This document shows, in pieces, positions 24,179 to 25,823 of a stretch of DNA of 25,823 nt. The stretch covers positions 1-25,823 of the forward strand of contig UQST01000038.1 of NCBI GenBank assembly GCA_900543815.1, given 5' to 3'. The notes under the pieces were generated by a model. That model saw nothing but the letters and a program-made list of their open reading frames with translations. It did not search any database and was not told where the DNA came from. The DNA comes from an uncultured Prevotellaceae bacterium. Its GTDB lineage: Bacteria; Bacteroidota; Bacteroidia; Bacteroidales; Bacteroidaceae. The position numbers and the translations under genes were made by a program. Numbering within the stretch: the first letter of the stretch is position 1; every line of letters starts with the position of its first letter.

Positions 24179-24270
24179 ACCGTCCAACCCAAGGCTGGAC
24201 GGTGGATGAAGCTAACTTACTTTGCAAAGTAATATATATTCTCTGACCGTCCAGCCTAGGGTTGGACGGT
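24179..24270. repeat. Paired-hairpin repeat, copy 2 (core)
   Basis: The 92-bp core is exactly symmetric: a 25-bp hairpin (24179-24203), 13 bp, the perfect 16-bp palindrome TTACTTTGCAAAGTAA (24217-24232), 13 bp, and a second 25-bp hairpin (24246-24270). The hairpins are identical to those of copy 1 at 3024-3116. Weaker flank similarity spans about 24102-24322. It lies just beyond the FHA remnant in a gene-poor, decayed tract. Confidence 0.92.
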
Positions 24271-24333
24271 GAATGCATACAGCCTACCGACCCCTGAAGG
24301 CAGAATGAAGCTTGCAGATGAGCTTTCCTCTTG

Positions 24334-24435
24334 CTAATTTTCAATAACAAACGTGAGCGGTGTATGCCCCATGGTAATTGTATCACCATTATGCAGTTCT
24401 ACGTTGGCATCATTGCCTATTCTAGGGATTGTCGT
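24334..24435 (-). pseudogene. Remnant of an FHA-domain gene (C-terminal end only)
   Basis: Minus-strand reading gives a 33-residue tail, RIGNDANVELHNGDTITMGH then TPLTFVIEN and a TAG at 24334-24336. Its NVELHNGDxITMGxTxLxFVI pattern matches the last two strands of forkhead-associated (phosphothreonine-binding) domains. Upstream the frame is closed by a TAA at 24436-24438, so the rest of the gene is missing, probably lost on insertion of the neighbouring transposase element. The call rests on a short stretch. Confidence 0.6.
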
Positions 24436-24587
24436 TTAATTCTAAGAATTCAATATCTATCTATACGAGGGTATGCCTTCTGAGGTTGTCCTCGTCTGCT
24501 TTTTTTCGGAGTTTTATCGTAATTTGAGTCGATTTTTGTTTAATCAGGGCATAGTGTCCCTTGTATGGAAGATTATGCTAAACGTGG

Positions 24588-25326
24588 TTATGCAGCCAGA
24601 TGAAGTTCCGCTTTCGCAGTTCTCCTTGCCAGTTGTACTGCATTAGCCGTGTGGATGCCGAAGAAGATGATCTGGATTTCCGTCTTCTTGATTCGGCCGT
24701 TTATCCGCTTGAGTCCGTAATGTTCCTTCTGCGTTCCAAAGGATCCTTCCATTGCTGTGGCTCGTACACGGGCAAGTTCTTTCTTGACCATACTGACAGA
24801 GGATGTGGTTTCTCGCTTCCTGCCTTTCTGCGAGAATGAAGTCACTATGTTTTGTTCACTGCAGAAAGAACGGTTGGCATTGCCAGAATAACTGCAGTCG
24901 CCAGCCAGTTTGGTAATCTTCTCTCTAAAGAGTTTCTCAGCAAGCTTTACACAATGCACAAGACGGGTACCCTCATTGAATGCGTTGAACGAAAGCTTCT
25001 CGATGAACGACAGGCCGTCAACCTGGATGTTGTTGCACTTGGCTCCAAACTCGACCTTCTTTTACTTCCTTGCCACGGACGATTGGACGTACGTATGGCT
25101 TGTTGACGCTTACGATACGATTAGGAATGCTCTCCTTGGCATTGCCACTCTCGTGATGCTTGCGTTACTGACGGTATATCTTCGTTATCGTCTCTATTTC
25201 TGCAAGTTGCTTGTCGGAGAAGATTCCTGCACAGGGATTTTCTCTGCCGAGTCTTCTTAACTCCTTGAGAATCTTTCCTAACAGGTCCAACACTCGACGG
25301 ATCACATTAAACAAGAAAATATATAC
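24588..25326 (-). pseudogene. Transposase pseudogene (DDE type, IS5/IS1182-like), truncated and frameshifted
   Basis: The minus strand encodes the C-terminal half of a DDE transposase: EIETITKIYRQ, NRIVSVNKPYVRPIVRGKEV, KVEFGAKCNNIQVDGLSFIE, KITKLAGDCSYSGNANRSFC, then MEGSFGTQKEHYGLKRINGR (the final Glu of the DDE triad) and IIFFGIHTANAVQLARR. It is broken by a premature TAA at 25167-25165 and by a +1 frameshift near 25059 that separates GKEVK from KVEFGAK. The N-terminal half with the first catalytic Asp is absent: the frame closes at a TAG at 25327-25329. Terminal inverted repeats were not identified. No functional element remains. Confidence 0.85.
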
Positions 25327-25353
25327 CTATACTACAAATTTTAGCCACGGATA

Positions 25354-25387
25354 TTTGCAACTGTGCCTTAAAAATACCTATATTTGC
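25354..25387 (+). promoter_or_regulatory. Promoter-like -33/-7 pair upstream of a decayed frame
   Basis: TTTG at 25354-25357 and TATATTTGC at 25379-25387 are 21 bp apart. An ATG follows only 13 nt after the -7 box, so any transcript would be nearly leaderless. Confidence 0.45.
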
Positions 25388-25782
25388 ACTCGGACTATCA
25401 TGTCTCAACTGAATATCAGCCCAAGACGAGTTCTTGTAGAAGATATAATGAGACAGCTCACGCCGTGTGGAGCATGGTAAAATCGAAAGACATATCTGTG
25501 CAAAGCGGGCTTGGGTGGGACGATAGTTCTGACATATTGAAGGCGTTTACTCGACGCTGTGTTTAAGGCGTACCGAATCTTGCAAATTCAAAATCCAGTC
25601 TTGAACGTAGCAACGGTAGATGTCCCGGGTGTGATTATATCAATCCCGTGGAGACCTTGTAAGCATAGATTGTGCCCTTTGGGGTGCAATGTAATATGCT
25701 ATATAGGTCTCTTTACGGATGCGATTTTCATATCGGCGTGGGCTCTAGCGTTGTACATTGAAAGACTATATTTCTTATTTGT

Positions 25783-25806
25783 TACCTACTTGATTATCAG
25801 TAGGTA
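25783..25806. repeat. Short perfect inverted repeat near window end
   Basis: TACCTACT (25783-25790) and AGTAGGTA (25799-25806) flank the 8-nt loop TGATTATC. It could be a recombination or protein-binding site; nothing in the window identifies a partner. Confidence 0.5.
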
Positions 25807-25823
25807 CAAGAAAACTCAAACGT

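Larger units (their letters stand above)
25327..25823. other. AT-rich terminal stretch, no confident gene
   Basis: About 500 bp, more AT-rich than the rest. A promoter-like pair (25354-25387) precedes an ATG at 25400, but that frame (MSQLNISPRRVLVEDIMRQL) stops after 26 codons. A different frame reads on through 25566 and, past its stop, gives RCPGCDYINPVETL, which looks like the end of a zinc-ribbon segment. This suggests a decayed gene, not an intact one. No family was recognised. Confidence 0.4.

Noticed and set aside
24055..24246. A 63-codon plus-strand frame containing RPTQGWTVDEA
   Set aside because: The protein-like stretch is simply the translation of the hairpin repeat; copy 1 gives the same peptide (RPTQGWTVEEA).
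24600..25260. Plus-strand open frames in the transposase region
   Set aside because: They are antisense shadows of the minus-strand transposase remnant, which has family-specific motifs.
1..25823. tRNA or rRNA genes
   Set aside because: No cloverleaf with a GTTCRANNC T-loop or rRNA-like stretch was noticed on either strand; a dedicated scan would be needed to exclude one.

Overview
The window reads as chromosomal DNA of a Bacteroidales bacterium, most likely Prevotellaceae. The evidence is protein character (a T9SS PorE-like lipoprotein, a Bacteroidetes-type POT transporter, GluQRS, a two-subunit methylmalonyl-CoA mutase) and promoters of the Bacteroidetes type (TAnnTTTG at -7, sometimes with TTTG about 19-21 bp upstream) instead of -35/-10 boxes. 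No plasmid, phage or CRISPR locus is visible. The coding part is GC-rich; the last ~1.5 kb is visibly more AT-rich and decayed.

Layout: (1) 1-2585, end of mutA, then mutB and a strong terminator. (2) 2587-3217, gene-poor DNA carrying copy 1 of a symmetric paired-hairpin repeat. (3) 3218-4690, a 53-aa ORF, a uracil-DNA-glycosylase-fold protein and a B3/4-domain protein. (4) 4832-7871, minus strand: gluQ and two overlapping family-2 glycosyltransferases. (5) 8101-9204, a divergent GT-B glycosyltransferase. (6) 9278-13273, topB followed 15 nt later by a PorE-like TPR/beta-propeller/OmpA lipoprotein. (7) 13274-13493, a convergent gap with a four-unit, 22-bp-period repeat and a hairpin terminator. 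(8) 13494-15232, minus strand: a YhaM-like HD exoribonuclease translationally coupled to an upstream membrane protein. (9) 15469-17430, groES-groEL. (10) 17623-20633, POT peptide transporter and aldehyde dehydrogenase. (11) 20780-21907, an AAA/ATPase_2 protein behind a palindromic promoter. (12) 21908-22651, mostly non-coding. (13) 22652-23941, O-acetylhomoserine sulfhydrylase. (14) 24000-25823, a decayed tail: repeat copy 2, an FHA-domain gene remnant, a broken transposase and unassigned AT-rich DNA.

Most genes are ordinary housekeeping or envelope functions. mutA/mutB are the two subunits of one B12 enzyme, groES/groEL form one chaperonin, and the three glycosyltransferases suggest surface polysaccharide synthesis. 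The unusual signals are in non-coding DNA: a two-copy, two-fold-symmetric 92-bp element whose hairpins are identical between copies while flanks have diverged; a 13-bp motif repeated four times at exact 22-bp spacing between convergent genes; and a 35-bp double palindrome over the ATPase promoter. No new multi-gene system could be demonstrated. All functional calls are from reading the sequence; no database search was possible.
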